Source of the DNA: Duganella sp. CF402 | GTDB taxonomy: Bacteria; Pseudomonadota; Gammaproteobacteria; Burkholderiales; Burkholderiaceae_D | Assembly (NCBI RefSeq): GCF_900109645.1 | Contig: NZ_FOBG01000001.1 | Location: 186,001 to 250,000 of the forward strand | Length of the DNA stretch: 64,000 nt | Direction of reading: 5' to 3' | Part shown: positions 15,787-24,848 of the stretch, one piece after another | Layout: each line of letters opens with the position of its first letter | How positions within the stretch are numbered: position 1 is the stretch's first letter | Notes under the pieces: generated by a model | The model's database searches: none | What the model was told of the DNA's origin: nothing | Seen by the model: only the letters and a program-made list of their open reading frames with translations | Translations under genes and position numbers: made by a program

Positions 15787-18186
15787 ATGCGCTGGATCCA
15801 CAGTCTCACTTTGGCCACTGCGCTGGCCGCCAATACTGCGCACGCCGATGCATTCGACGACCTGCGTGCGCGATGGCACGTGCAGCTTGTCGGCGCTGCG
15901 GCGCTGGACCGCAGTGATCCCGATGTGACGGCGCAGTTGCAATCCCGCGCGCGCACGGTGCAAGGCTGGCTGGCGCGCATGCAGTCCGCTCCGGACGCCG
16001 CCCACCTGTGGGACGATGCCGCCGCATTCAATGATCCCAAGGGTTTGCTGGCCTCCGCCGCAGTCACGGCGAACGCCTTCCGTTTGCGGCAGATGGCACT
16101 GGCCTACGCGACGCCGGGATCGCCGTTGCACCGCGACGCGACGCTCGGCGCAGCCACGCTAGCGGGTTTGGACTGGCTGGTGACGCACCACTACCGCGCC
16201 GGCAAGCCGGCCATTGGCAACTGGTGGGACTGGCAAATCGGCACGCCCTTGTATTTGCTGGACGTCCTTAGCCTGATGGACCCGCCAGCCGAGGTGCGCG
16301 CACGCGCGCTGGCTGCGGTGAACTGGCACGTGCCCAATCCACGCTACCGCACCCGCAACGACGGCAGCCTGCGCACCGAAGCGGAAACCGGCGCCAACCT
16401 GCTGGACAAGGCGCTGGTGGGCATCCTGAGCGGCATGCTGGCGCGCGACCAGCAGCGCGTGACACTGAGCCGCGACGCCATCAGCCCCGCGCTGCAACTG
16501 GTGGAGCAGGGCGACGGCTTCTATCGCGATGGCTCGTTCGTACAGCATGCCTACGTGCCCTATACCGGCAGCTACGGCGCCGTGGCGCTGGCCGATTTCG
16601 CACGGCTGGTGTCGCTGCTGACCCACTCCGCGTGGCCCATCACCGATCCTGGTTTATCGAACGTGTTCCTGTGGGCGCGCGACGCCTACGCGCCGTGGAT
16701 CATCGATGGCGCCATGCCGGACGCGCTGCGCGGTCGCAAGATCGCCACGCCGACGCAAACCGAACACTCGGTGGGCCGCAGCATGACCGCCTATCTGGCC
16801 ACGCTGGCGGAAGCCGCGCCGCCGGCTGATGCCGCTGCGCTGCGCGCTGCCGTCAAAGGCTGGATGACGCGCGACCGCAGCTTCGGTGCGCGCTATCTTG
16901 CCGCGCCGAGCGGCGTCGGCACCTCCGGGCTGTCGCTGTACGAACTGGGTCTGCTGAGGAAAATCGCCGCCGATCCAGCTATCCCTGCCGCGCCGGAAGC
17001 GCCGGGCGCGCGCGTGTACGCTGCGATGGACCGCGCCATCCTGCGCGGCCCGGGCTTCGCGGCGACACTGAGCATGGCCTCGCCGCGCATATCGTCGTTC
17101 GAGTCGGGCAATGGCGAAAACCTTCAGGCTTGGTGGACCGGCATGGGCATGCTGTCGCTGTACACCGCCGACCAGACGCAGTTCGGCGGCGACTTCTGGG
17201 CCACGGTTGATATCCGCCGCCTGCCTGGCACCACCACGGACCGCAGCGGCAGCGGACGCCCGGTGGAATGGAAACTGTATCCGAATACCGAAAGCTGGGT
17301 CGGCGGCGTGGCGCAAGGCAGTTACGCGGCGCTGGGCATGGCGTTCAGCATGCGCGAGGTGACTGGCTCGCCGCTGCATGGCAAGAAGTCGTGGTTCATG
17401 CTGGGGGACCGCATCCTGGCGCTGGGCGCGGGCATCGGGGACGGTCAGGGCGCAACCGAGACCGTGGTCGAAAACCGCAAGCTGGCCAGCCCCCAGGCGC
17501 AACTGGTGGTGGATGGCGCGCAGCTGGCGAATGGCCGCAAGGCTGGCGCGCGCTGGGCGCATTTGCGCGACGCGCAGGCCGGCAGCAGCATCGGCTATGT
17601 GTTCCCGCATGGCGCGGAAATTGTGGCGGAACACGCTGAACGCAGCGGCAACTGGCGCGCGCTCAACGATCAGCAAAGCGCGCAGGAAGTACGGGCCACG
17701 TTCCAGACTCTGTCGATACCACACAGCGCCGGTGCGGCAGGCAGCTACGCCTATCTGCTGCTGCCATCCGCCAGCGAGGCCGCCACCGCGCAGGCAGCGC
17801 GCGATCCGGGATTGCGCATCGAGGCCAATGATGCGCTAGCCGCCGCGGTCAGCGACACGCGCGCCAATGTGTACGCCGCCAATCTGTGGCAGGCGGGCAG
17901 CGCGCCGCGCGGCGGCTCGGCCTATGTCAGTGCTTCCGGTCCGGCGGCGGTGGTGCTGGCGGAAGAGGGCGGGCGCTTGCGGCTGTCGGCGGCGGATCCG
18001 ACCCAAAGCCAGGCTGCGATTGAGCTCACCGTGGCGCGTCCTGTTGGCGCGGTGCTGTCCGCCGTGCCGGGTGTGACGGTGCTGCAAACCATGCCGCAGC
18101 TGCGTTTGCGCATCGACACCGCGCGCGCCGCCGGCAGCGGCTACACGGCGACGTTTGCGCTGCCCCTTGTCTCGGGGAGCAAGTGA
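15787..18186 (+). CDS. Polysaccharide lyase family 8 (chondroitin AC / hyaluronate lyase-like)
   Basis: A 799-residue exported lyase (signal peptide ending near NTAHADA, typical PL8 length). PL8 enzymes cleave 1,4 bonds to uronic acid by beta-elimination. The catalytic set of chondroitin AC lyase is recognisable: Asn204 in ETGANLLDKAL, His254 and Tyr263 in QHAYVPYTGSYG (nine residues apart, as in the characterised enzyme), an Arg at 315-317 in LRGRKIATP, and Glu444 in SGNGENLQAWWTGMGML. The substrate-cleft motif NWWDWQIGTPLYLLDVL is also present. The alpha-toroid (to about 380) is followed by the beta super-sandwich. It is inferred to yield unsaturated disaccharides for GH88; chondroitin, hyaluronan and similar polymers cannot be separated by motif alone. 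Confidence 0.88.
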   Translation: MRWIHSLTLATALAANTAHADAFDDLRARWHVQLVGAAALDRSDPDVTAQLQSRARTVQGWLARMQSAPDAAHLWDDAAAFNDPKGLLASAAVTANAFRLRQMALAYATPGSPLHRDATLGAATLAGLDWLVTHHYRAGKPAIGNWWDWQIGTPLYLLDVLSLMDPPAEVRARALAAVNWHVPNPRYRTRNDGSLRTEAETGANLLDKALVGILSGMLARDQQRVTLSRDAISPALQLVEQGDGFYRDGSFVQHAYVPYTGSYGAVALADFARLVSLLTHSAWPITDPGLSNVFLWARDAYAPWIIDGAMPDALRGRKIATPTQTEHSVGRSMTAYLATLAEAAPPADAAALRAAVKGWMTRDRSFGARYLAAPSGVGTSGLSLYELGLLRKIAADPAIPAAPEAPGARVYAAMDRAILRGPGFAATLSMASPRISSFESGNGENLQAWWTGMGMLSLYTADQTQFGGDFWATVDIRRLPGTTTDRSGSGRPVEWKLYPNTESWVGGVAQGSYAALGMAFSMREVTGSPLHGKKSWFMLGDRILALGAGIGDGQGATETVVENRKLASPQAQLVVDGAQLANGRKAGARWAHLRDAQAGSSIGYVFPHGAEIVAEHAERSGNWRALNDQQSAQEVRATFQTLSIPHSAGAAGSYAYLLLPSASEAATAQAARDPGLRIEANDALAAAVSDTRANVYAANLWQAGSAPRGGSAYVSASGPAAVVLAEEGGRLRLSAADPTQSQAAIELTVARPVGAVLSAVPGVTVLQTMPQLRLRIDTARAAGSGYTATFALPLVSGSK

Positions 18187-18187
18187 A

Positions 18188-18201
18188 GGTATCGTTATCA
18201 C
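18188..18201. promoter_or_regulatory. LacI-type operator O3 (repressor gene)
   Basis: Sequence GGTATCGTTATCAC just after the PL8 stop and about 25 bases before the LacI-family gene start. It fits the same 14-bp pattern with a slightly weaker right arm, suggesting autoregulation. Confidence 0.6.
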
Positions 18202-18225
18202 CGTAAGCAAATACGGGATGACAGC

Positions 18226-19278
18226 ATGAAGAAACAGTCAGTGACGCTGGTGCAGGTGGCGGCCAAGGCCGGGGTGTCGGTAATGACGGCCTCGCGCGCC
18301 ATGTCCGGTGACGGCTACGTGTCGGAAGAGACCAAGGCCAAGGTGCAAGCCGCCGCCAAGGCGCTCGGCTACGCGCCCAATACACTGGCGCGCGTAATGA
18401 AGGGCGGCCGCACCAACGTCATCGGCGTGGTCGTCAACGACCTCAGTTCGGTGGTAGTGAACGCCTTTGTCTCGGCGCTGACCGAGGAGGTGCGCAAGTA
18501 CGAGATGGACCTGTTCATCTACAACTCCATCGGCCAGTTGGATGAACAAACCCAGCGCCGCCACAGCCAACTGCTGCATGGCCTGTGGGATGGCCTGATC
18601 TACGTGCTGCCGCGCATGACCGACGAATACCTCGAAGCGCTTGAGCAGAGCGAGAGCCCGATCGTGCTGGTCAATTTCTGCCGCCGCGAGACCTCGCTGC
18701 CGGTGGTACAGGGCGATAATTTCAACGCCGCGCGCGACGCCGTGGCGGGCCTGATCGCACAAGGCCACAAGCGCATTGCCTTCATCAAGGGCACCCACTG
18801 GACCGGTCAGAGCGCCGAGCGCGAACGTGGCTACCGCCAGGCCATGCACGACGCCAACCTCGAGATCCACGACCAGTGGGTGGAGCAGGGCACCTTCAGC
18901 GAAAAATCCGGCCAGGAAGCGTGCACACGCCTGCTGGCGCTGGACGCGCGTCCCACCGCCATCTTCTGCGCCAACGACGAAATGGCGATCGGCTGCATGA
19001 ACGCGGCGCGCGAATTGAACGTGCAGGTGCCGCAAGATCTCTCGCTGATCGGCTTCGACGATGTGTCGGCCGCCAGCATCGTGCGCCCGCAACTGACCAC
19101 CATCCGCCACCCGCTGCCGCTGATGGCGCAAGCCGCCGTGCAGGAACTGATGCGCCGCATCCTCGGCCAGCCGGGCAAGCGCCAGCGCGTGGAATTCCCG
19201 GCCGAGATGGTGGTGCGCGAATCGACTGCGTCCGCCGCCGGCGCCACCGCCGCCAAGCGCCGCACACGCAAAGCATAA
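18226..19278 (+). CDS. LacI family transcriptional repressor of the polysaccharide locus
   Basis: A 350-residue regulator. The N-terminal HTH and hinge helix read VTLVQVAAKAGVSVMTASRAM, then KVQAAAKALGYAPNTLARVMKGG (about residues 7-62). The periplasmic-binding-protein-like sensor domain follows (IGVVVNDLSSVVVNAFVSAL, then AIFCANDEMAIGCMNAAREL and LSLIGFDDVSAASIVRPQLTTI). The C-terminus carries a basic tail (AAKRRTRKA). It is flanked by lyase and TonB-receptor genes, and six operators of LacI type lie at the promoters of this locus, so it is the natural candidate for their repressor. The effector is probably a breakdown product of the polymer; this is inference. Confidence 0.9.
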   Translation: MKKQSVTLVQVAAKAGVSVMTASRAMSGDGYVSEETKAKVQAAAKALGYAPNTLARVMKGGRTNVIGVVVNDLSSVVVNAFVSALTEEVRKYEMDLFIYNSIGQLDEQTQRRHSQLLHGLWDGLIYVLPRMTDEYLEALEQSESPIVLVNFCRRETSLPVVQGDNFNAARDAVAGLIAQGHKRIAFIKGTHWTGQSAERERGYRQAMHDANLEIHDQWVEQGTFSEKSGQEACTRLLALDARPTAIFCANDEMAIGCMNAARELNVQVPQDLSLIGFDDVSAASIVRPQLTTIRHPLPLMAQAAVQELMRRILGQPGKRQRVEFPAEMVVRESTASAAGATAAKRRTRKA

Positions 19279-19355
19279 GCTTAGTCGCAAACTGTCGCAT
19301 TTTTGCGCCACTCAATGAAAAGCTTGTAAAAAGGCTTGTAAATCAAAAGTTCGAC

Positions 19356-19369
19356 TGATAACGTTAACT
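19356..19369. promoter_or_regulatory. LacI-type operator O4 (TonB receptor promoter, distal)
   Basis: Sequence TGATAACGTTAACT, about 86 bases before the receptor start. It is paired with O5, whose centre is 45 bases downstream. The 176-base gap between the repressor and receptor genes holds only these two sites and the receptor promoter region. Confidence 0.7.
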
Positions 19370-19400
19370 CACCTAAGTTGCATATTTTTTTAAGTGAGTG

Positions 19401-19414
19401 TGATAACGTTCACA
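19401..19414. promoter_or_regulatory. LacI-type operator O5 (TonB receptor promoter, proximal)
   Basis: Sequence TGATAACGTTCACA, about 40 bases before the receptor start. The left arm matches O4 exactly; the right arm is one base weaker. Two sites at one promoter suggest tighter control of the receptor. Confidence 0.65.
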
Positions 19415-19454
19415 TTTCGCTGCAAGGTGTATATTCCATTGAGGAGGATCAGCA

Positions 19455-21863
19455 GTGAGCAAGAGCAATAAGCATCAAGCCAGCCTGGCAGTTCGCCCCC
19501 TGGCAGCATCGGTCGCCCTGGCGCTGGCCAGTTTGTCGCACGGCGCCGTGGCGCAGGAGAGCAAGGTCGAGGAACTGAAGGTTGAGCAAGTGGTGGTGAC
19601 CGCCAACAAGCGCGCCCAGAATCTGCAAGACGTGCCGGCCGCCATCACGGTGCTGAGCGACGCCACCCTGCAGCGGAATAACGTCCGCGACATCAATGAC
19701 CTGCCCAATCTGTCGCCGGCGCTGACGGTCACCTACTCGACCCAGCCGGGCAACTTCAGCATCAATATGCGCGGCATCGGCACCTACTCGCTCGGCATCG
19801 GTGTGGAGTCGGACGTGGCGGTGGTGATCGACGATATCCCGTTCGCGATGCAGGCCAACGCCTTCAAGGACCTGGCCGACGTGTTCCGCGTCGAAGTGCT
19901 GAAAGGACCGCAAAGCACCTTGCTCGGCAAGAGCTCCATCGCCGGCGCGATCAACATCACCACCAAACCGATCGACAATGAGTGGAAAGAGAAGGCCACC
20001 ACGTACCTGAGCAGCGACGGCGAATGGCGCGCGATGGGCTCCATCTCCGGGGCCCTGAGCGACACGCTGCGCATGCGCGTGGCGGTGAACAAGTCCTCGT
20101 TCGGTGGCGTGGTGAAGAACCTGACCACCGGCGACAATCTGAATGGCTCGCGCAGCACCAACTTCGTCGGCAAACTGGAATGGCGTCCGGACGATCAATG
20201 GAACGTCACCTTCAGCCCGCGCGCCAGCGAGTCTACCGTCAACTGCTGCGTGCAGCCGTTTTCCAGCATGACGCCGGGCGGCCGTTACCAGAACGTGGCG
20301 CAGTTGCCGGCGTCGACGCTGCTGGCCGGGATCAATCCAGGTCCGGACAACGTCAGCGTGCGTAACGACTACGGCGCCGGCGGCAAGGCCAAGGACAAGG
20401 GCGCAGGCCTGAAAGTGAACTACGCCTTTGACGACAACGGTCCGCTGGCAGGCTACAACCTGAGCGCCATCGGTTCGTGGTCCAATTACCGCATGAACGA
20501 CTACCAGGATGGCGACGCTACCGACAGCGATATCCTCGCCTACCTGCCGGTGAACGGCGCGGTGAGCGGCTTGCACGGTGGCCTGTATCAATACGGCTTG
20601 TTCGACGTGACCGCGCGCACCTTCGAGCTGCGCTTGACCTCTCCCGACAAAGGTCCGCTGAAGTATGTAGCCGGCCTGTGGTACGGCGATAACCGGCTGG
20701 CGCGCGAGCTGACCCGTGCGCCGGTATCGACCTACGTGACCGACTACGCGGCCACCGCCTATAACACCAGCTACGCCGCCTTCGGCCAGGCCTCCTACGA
20801 CCTGACCTCCGCCACCAGCGTGATTGCCGGCCTGCGCGTGAACAAGGAAGACACGGGCTACACCTTCACCCGCTACACGCCGCCGCCAGCCACCACGCGC
20901 ACGGTGACCGAGTACCTGCATGGCGATGACAGCAACACCGACAAGACCGGCCGCCTCGGTCTGGAACATCGCTTCAATCCGAACGCGATGGGCTACGCGA
21001 CTTACTCCACTGGCCACAAAGGCGTGGCGTACGACCTGACGTCGAGCTTCACCGGCGCCATCGCCAAAAACCAGCCGGTACCGGGCGAATCGGCGCACAG
21101 CATTGAAGCGGGCTTGAAGCTTGGTCTGCTGAACGGCAGCATGTCGCTGGATCTGGCGGCGTTTCGCACCAACTTCACCGGCTTCCAGCAATCGGCGGGC
21201 TTCTACGATGCGGATGGCGTATTCCGTACCACGCTGCACTCGATCGGCGGCCTGCGCACCAGCGGCTTTGAAGCGGACCTGGGCTGGCGCGTGAGCAAGC
21301 TGCTGCAACTGAACGGCGCCTTTGCCTACACCCGCGCCATCGTGACTGACTTTGAAAACGGCCCGTGCTATAGCGTGCTGAATGCGGCAGGCACCGGTAC
21401 CACGCCGGGCGGCAATTGCGCGGTCAGTGCGAAGTACAACAACACCAGTGTCGCCAACCTGAAAGGCGCCACGCTGCCGAACGCGCCGAAGTTCAAGTTC
21501 AACCTGGGCGGCCAGTACGACATTCCGACTTCGTACTCGTACAACGGTTTCGTCACCGGTGCGTACCGCTTCCAGAGCCGCACGCAGTTCAACCTGAATC
21601 AGGATCCGATGACCATCCAGGGCGCATACGGCATCTTCAACCTGGGCCTGGGCATCAAGGACAAGCAGGACAAGTACAAGTTCACCTTCATGGTCAACAA
21701 CCTGTTCGACAAATCCTACGCCACCGGCCTGGCCAACAACTGGGCCAACGGTACCTGGAGTTCGAAGGCACCTAACCCGGTGGTTGTGGTGAATACCACG
21801 CAATGGACGCCGGCGCGCGACTATCAACGCTACTTTGCGATGCGCGCTGACTTCAGCTTCTAA
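19455..21863 (+). CDS. TonB-dependent receptor, oligosaccharide uptake
   Basis: An 802-residue outer-membrane receptor translated from a GTG with GAGGAGGA upstream. The signal peptide ends near SHGAVAQES. The TonB-box and plug region reads VEQVVVTANKRAQNLQDVPAAITVLS, then NFSINMRGIGTYSLGIGVESDVAVVIDD and EVLKGPQSTLLGKSSIAGAINITTK. The beta-barrel ends with the aromatic-terminated strand RYFAMRADFSF, the outer-membrane insertion signal. Its position between the LacI repressor and an MFS gene, with two repressor operators at its promoter, points to uptake of the oligosaccharide released by the lyase system. No SusD-like partner is present, as usual in Proteobacteria. Confidence 0.9.
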   Translation: MSKSNKHQASLAVRPLAASVALALASLSHGAVAQESKVEELKVEQVVVTANKRAQNLQDVPAAITVLSDATLQRNNVRDINDLPNLSPALTVTYSTQPGNFSINMRGIGTYSLGIGVESDVAVVIDDIPFAMQANAFKDLADVFRVEVLKGPQSTLLGKSSIAGAINITTKPIDNEWKEKATTYLSSDGEWRAMGSISGALSDTLRMRVAVNKSSFGGVVKNLTTGDNLNGSRSTNFVGKLEWRPDDQWNVTFSPRASESTVNCCVQPFSSMTPGGRYQNVAQLPASTLLAGINPGPDNVSVRNDYGAGGKAKDKGAGLKVNYAFDDNGPLAGYNLSAIGSWSNYRMNDYQDGDATDSDILAYLPVNGAVSGLHGGLYQYGLFDVTARTFELRLTSPDKGPLKYVAGLWYGDNRLARELTRAPVSTYVTDYAATAYNTSYAAFGQASYDLTSATSVIAGLRVNKEDTGYTFTRYTPPPATTRTVTEYLHGDDSNTDKTGRLGLEHRFNPNAMGYATYSTGHKGVAYDLTSSFTGAIAKNQPVPGESAHSIEAGLKLGLLNGSMSLDLAAFRTNFTGFQQSAGFYDADGVFRTTLHSIGGLRTSGFEADLGWRVSKLLQLNGAFAYTRAIVTDFENGPCYSVLNAAGTGTTPGGNCAVSAKYNNTSVANLKGATLPNAPKFKFNLGGQYDIPTSYSYNGFVTGAYRFQSRTQFNLNQDPMTIQGAYGIFNLGLGIKDKQDKYKFTFMVNNLFDKSYATGLANNWANGTWSSKAPNPVVVVNTTQWTPARDYQRYFAMRADFSF

Positions 21864-21927
21864 CTTCATCACATCCGCCCTCGGGATTCCTTTATAGTAG
21901 AGAGACACACAAAAGGGGAGACCGAGG

Positions 21928-23133
21928 GTGCGGGATGAAAGCGCAAGCGTCCGGACAGGGCGCACAGGACTGCTGGTCCTGTGCGCCCTGTTGTTGATTG
22001 GTGATCTGGGCTGGTCGCTGCGCGAGCGTTCGGTGCAGGAGTTGTTTAAAGTGCACCTGATGCGCTTTAGCCAGGACGCTACGCTGCTCAATATCCTTAT
22101 CGGCGCCATGCCGGCCCTGATCGCGCTGACCCTCGGCCCGCTGATCGGCGCATGGAGCGACCGTACGCGCTCGCGTTTCGGCCGCCGTATTCCTTTCATT
22201 TTTGGCACCGCCGTGGTGTCCACCTTCGGCATGCTGGGCATGGCCTTCAGCAGCAGCCTGGCCGGCCTTGCGGTCAGCTGGACGGTGTTCGAGATGGCCA
22301 CCATCGTCGGCAATCCTTTATTTATCGCGCTGATCAACGACACCGTGCCGCGGCCGGTGCTGGGGCGATTCTTCGGCGCGTTCCGCATCGTCAGCCTGGC
22401 CACGGGTGCGGGCTTCTTCGCGCTGTTCTTCCGTAATGACCTGGTGTCGGTGTTCCAGCCGCTGCTGGTGGCCATCACTGTGGTTTATATGGGCTGCATG
22501 CTGCTGGTGTGTTGGCGCGTGCGCGAACCGTCGTATGCCGCGCCGCCGCGCACCGGCTGGCGCTTGATGCAGCCTGGGGATGAGCAGTGGGGCCGTTTGT
22601 TCGCGGCCGTGTCGGTCGGGGCGGTGGCGGTCCTGCCGATCAATATCAACGCGCTCAATGCCAGCGCGCAGTTTGGCGCAGATGCCGGCGATTTCGGCAG
22701 CGCGATTGCGCTGACCTATGCGATTTCGATTTTGCTAGCCTGGCCATTGGGCTGGCTGGCCGACCGCTACCATCCGCTGCGCGTGGGCGCGGCGGTGTTG
22801 TCGGCGTACGCGCTGTGCATGCTGGTGGCGTGGCGTGTGGTGGATGAGCGCACCGGATTTTTGGTGGCGTTGATTGTGCACGGCGTGCTGGCCGGCTGCT
22901 TCCTGACCGGGACCGTGTCGCTGCTGCCAGCCTTGCTGCCGCGAGAACGCTTCTCGCAGCTGGCCGCTATCTCGGCTTCGCTGACTGCATTAATGGTGGT
23001 GGTATCGACGGTGGGGCTGGGCGCGCTGCTGGATGCCACCGGCCGCGATTATCGTTTGCTGTATCTGGCCGGGGCGCTGGCGGCAGGCTGCGGTGTTGTG
23101 TTGTGGCGCAGCCTGCTCAAACGCTATTTATAG
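21928..23133 (+). CDS. MFS transporter, probable oligosaccharide/uronate carrier
   Basis: A 401-residue membrane protein starting at a GTG that follows AAAGGGGAG by 7 bases. It has about twelve membrane segments. The first loop carries LIGAWSDRTRSRFGRRIPFIF, the loop 2-3 major facilitator signature with features of the SUC/GPH-like group. It lies 64 bases after the TonB receptor and is probably on the same transcript. It is inferred to carry the periplasmic product of the lyase or GH105 enzyme across the inner membrane. Its 3' end overlaps the converging sugar-porter gene by 10 bases. Substrate not proved. Confidence 0.82.
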   Translation: MRDESASVRTGRTGLLVLCALLLIGDLGWSLRERSVQELFKVHLMRFSQDATLLNILIGAMPALIALTLGPLIGAWSDRTRSRFGRRIPFIFGTAVVSTFGMLGMAFSSSLAGLAVSWTVFEMATIVGNPLFIALINDTVPRPVLGRFFGAFRIVSLATGAGFFALFFRNDLVSVFQPLLVAITVVYMGCMLLVCWRVREPSYAAPPRTGWRLMQPGDEQWGRLFAAVSVGAVAVLPININALNASAQFGADAGDFGSAIALTYAISILLAWPLGWLADRYHPLRVGAAVLSAYALCMLVAWRVVDERTGFLVALIVHGVLAGCFLTGTVSLLPALLPRERFSQLAAISASLTALMVVVSTVGLGALLDATGRDYRLLYLAGALAAGCGVVLWRSLLKRYL

Positions 23134-24848
23134 GCGAAGTGGCGGTTGATTTCTTCCAGCGTCTTGCCGCGCGTTTCCGGCAGCAGGAAGGTCGCAGCCA
23201 GGAAGTAGACCACGGTGCAGCCGGCCCAGAAGAAGAACATCGGCGCGTAGCCTTGCAGGCTCACGACCGGCAGGAATACTGCTGCCAGCACGGTCGACAC
23301 GAACTGGTTGACCAGAAGCGCGATGCTCATCCCGTTCGAGCGGATGCGGGTTGGCATTAGCTCGGACAGCGCCAGCCACACGCATACACCCGGTCCTACC
23401 GCGAAGCTGGCGATGAAGCCGAGCAGGCAAGCCAGCAGCAGCCAGCCGTGCGCCGCTTGCGGACGTGGGCCGATGCGGGCACGTTCGATTTGCAGCGGCG
23501 CTTGCAGGGAGGCGTTCATGTCGGGGAAGGGATTCAGGTGCATCTGCCGGAAGGCGGCGCCGATGACGCTGTCGCCCTCCACGCTGTCCGGTGGCGTGAT
23601 GCGCAGCGCATCGCCGGGACGCAGGCTGCGAACCTGCGTCAGTGGGCCGTAGCTGTAGGCGATGTCGAGCTGGTAGTCTTCACCGCCGGCGAGCGCGCGC
23701 AGCGCGGGCGCATCGAGTTGCAGGGCGTTGTCCTGAATGCGTTGCGACAGTGCGGCGCCGGCGTCGGACTGGCCCGATTCAGCGATGCGGAACAGCAGCG
23801 CCGCCGCCAGCAGCGATACCACGATGCCGCCGGAGCCCAGCATCAGCAGGAACTTGCGGCCCTTGCGGTCGACCAGTATCACGGCCAGCACCGTCACCAG
23901 CGCGTTGAGCAGCTTGAGTGCGAAGTCGCCGACGTTCCCCATGCTGCCGGACAGGCCGCCCTGATCGAGGATGGTGACCGCATACGCCAGCACCGAGTTG
24001 ATGCCGGTGGCCTGGTTGCAGGCCAGGATCAGGCACGCCAGCAGGAAGGGCAAGACGTAGCGGCGCTGCAGCAGCGAGTCGGCGGAGCTGCCTTTGCTGC
24101 TGGTACGCGATTCGCCGGCGCCGTCGATGGCGGCTAGTTCTGCATCGGCTTCGGCAGCGGGACGCGTGCGGCGCAAGGCTTGCAGCGCGTCGGCTGTGCG
24201 ACCGTGCGCCAGCAGCCAGCGCGGCGATTCGGCCAGCCACACCACGCCGGCCGTGAACAGCAGGCCGGGTGCGAGGCTGAGCCAGAAGATGCGGCGCCAC
24301 GCGGCGTCCTGCACTGCTTGCAGCGCTGCTGGCGCCTCGTGCGCGGCTTGCTCCACCTGATGCGCCACCAGCAGCCCGATGGCGGCGGCAAGAACAAGGC
24401 CGATGGTCAGCAGCAGCTGGAAGATGGCGGTGCCGCGTCCGCGCACGGCGGCGGGCAGGCTTTCGGCCAGATACAGCGGCACCACTACGCCGATCAAGCC
24501 GCCGCTGACGCCTTGCAGCAAGCGGCCCAGCAGCAGCGGCACATAACCGTCAGCCAGTGCAATGACCGGAATGCTAAGGCTGAACAGCAGGCCGGAGATG
24601 AACATGATTTTCTTGCGGCCCCACGCTTCGGCCAGCGCGCCCGCTGCCAGCGAGGACAGTACGGACCCCAGCAGCACCGCCGCCACCACAAAGCCCAACT
24701 GCTGCGACGACAGCTTCCATAGCTGCACAGCGCTGGCTTCCAGGTAGGGCAGGGCACCGGCGATGATGCCGACATCGATCCCGTATAGCAGGCCGCCAAG
24801 GCCGGCCACCAGCAGCAGGTAACGAGTTTGGTTTTCAGGCGAGTGCAT
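23124..24848 (-). CDS. Sugar porter family MFS transporter with a large extra loop
   Basis: A 574-residue transporter (ATG at 24848 with AAGGAG upstream); most family members have about 450-500 residues. Sugar-porter signatures are clear: GRKKIMF, LLLGRLLQGVSGGLIGVVVPLYLAES, LAESPRWLL and LPETRGKTLEEINRHF. Between membrane segments 9 and 10 (residues about 356-467) there is a hydrophilic insert of roughly 110 residues, probably facing the periplasm. The gene is last in the amino-sugar operon and overlaps the deacetylase gene by 14 bases. It is inferred to import GalNAc or another amino sugar, which the operon kinase would phosphorylate because no PTS is encoded. Confidence 0.85.
   Translation of the reverse strand: MHSPENQTRYLLLVAGLGGLLYGIDVGIIAGALPYLEASAVQLWKLSSQQLGFVVAAVLLGSVLSSLAAGALAEAWGRKKIMFISGLLFSLSIPVIALADGYVPLLLGRLLQGVSGGLIGVVVPLYLAESLPAAVRGRGTAIFQLLLTIGLVLAAAIGLLVAHQVEQAAHEAPAALQAVQDAAWRRIFWLSLAPGLLFTAGVVWLAESPRWLLAHGRTADALQALRRTRPAAEADAELAAIDGAGESRTSSKGSSADSLLQRRYVLPFLLACLILACNQATGINSVLAYAVTILDQGGLSGSMGNVGDFALKLLNALVTVLAVILVDRKGRKFLLMLGSGGIVVSLLAAALLFRIAESGQSDAGAALSQRIQDNALQLDAPALRALAGGEDYQLDIAYSYGPLTQVRSLRPGDALRITPPDSVEGDSVIGAAFRQMHLNPFPDMNASLQAPLQIERARIGPRPQAAHGWLLLACLLGFIASFAVGPGVCVWLALSELMPTRIRSNGMSIALLVNQFVSTVLAAVFLPVVSLQGYAPMFFFWAGCTVVYFLAATFLLPETRGKTLEEINRHFAYK

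Noticed and set aside
13552..16131. An 859-codon minus-strand frame opposite the GH105 and PL8 genes
   Set aside because: Low-complexity His/Arg/Ala translation. It spans two real genes and the intergenic operators.
19449..22478. A 1009-codon minus-strand frame across the TonB receptor and MFS genes
   Set aside because: No domain or signal is visible, while the plus strand encodes two complete, well-motifed membrane proteins.
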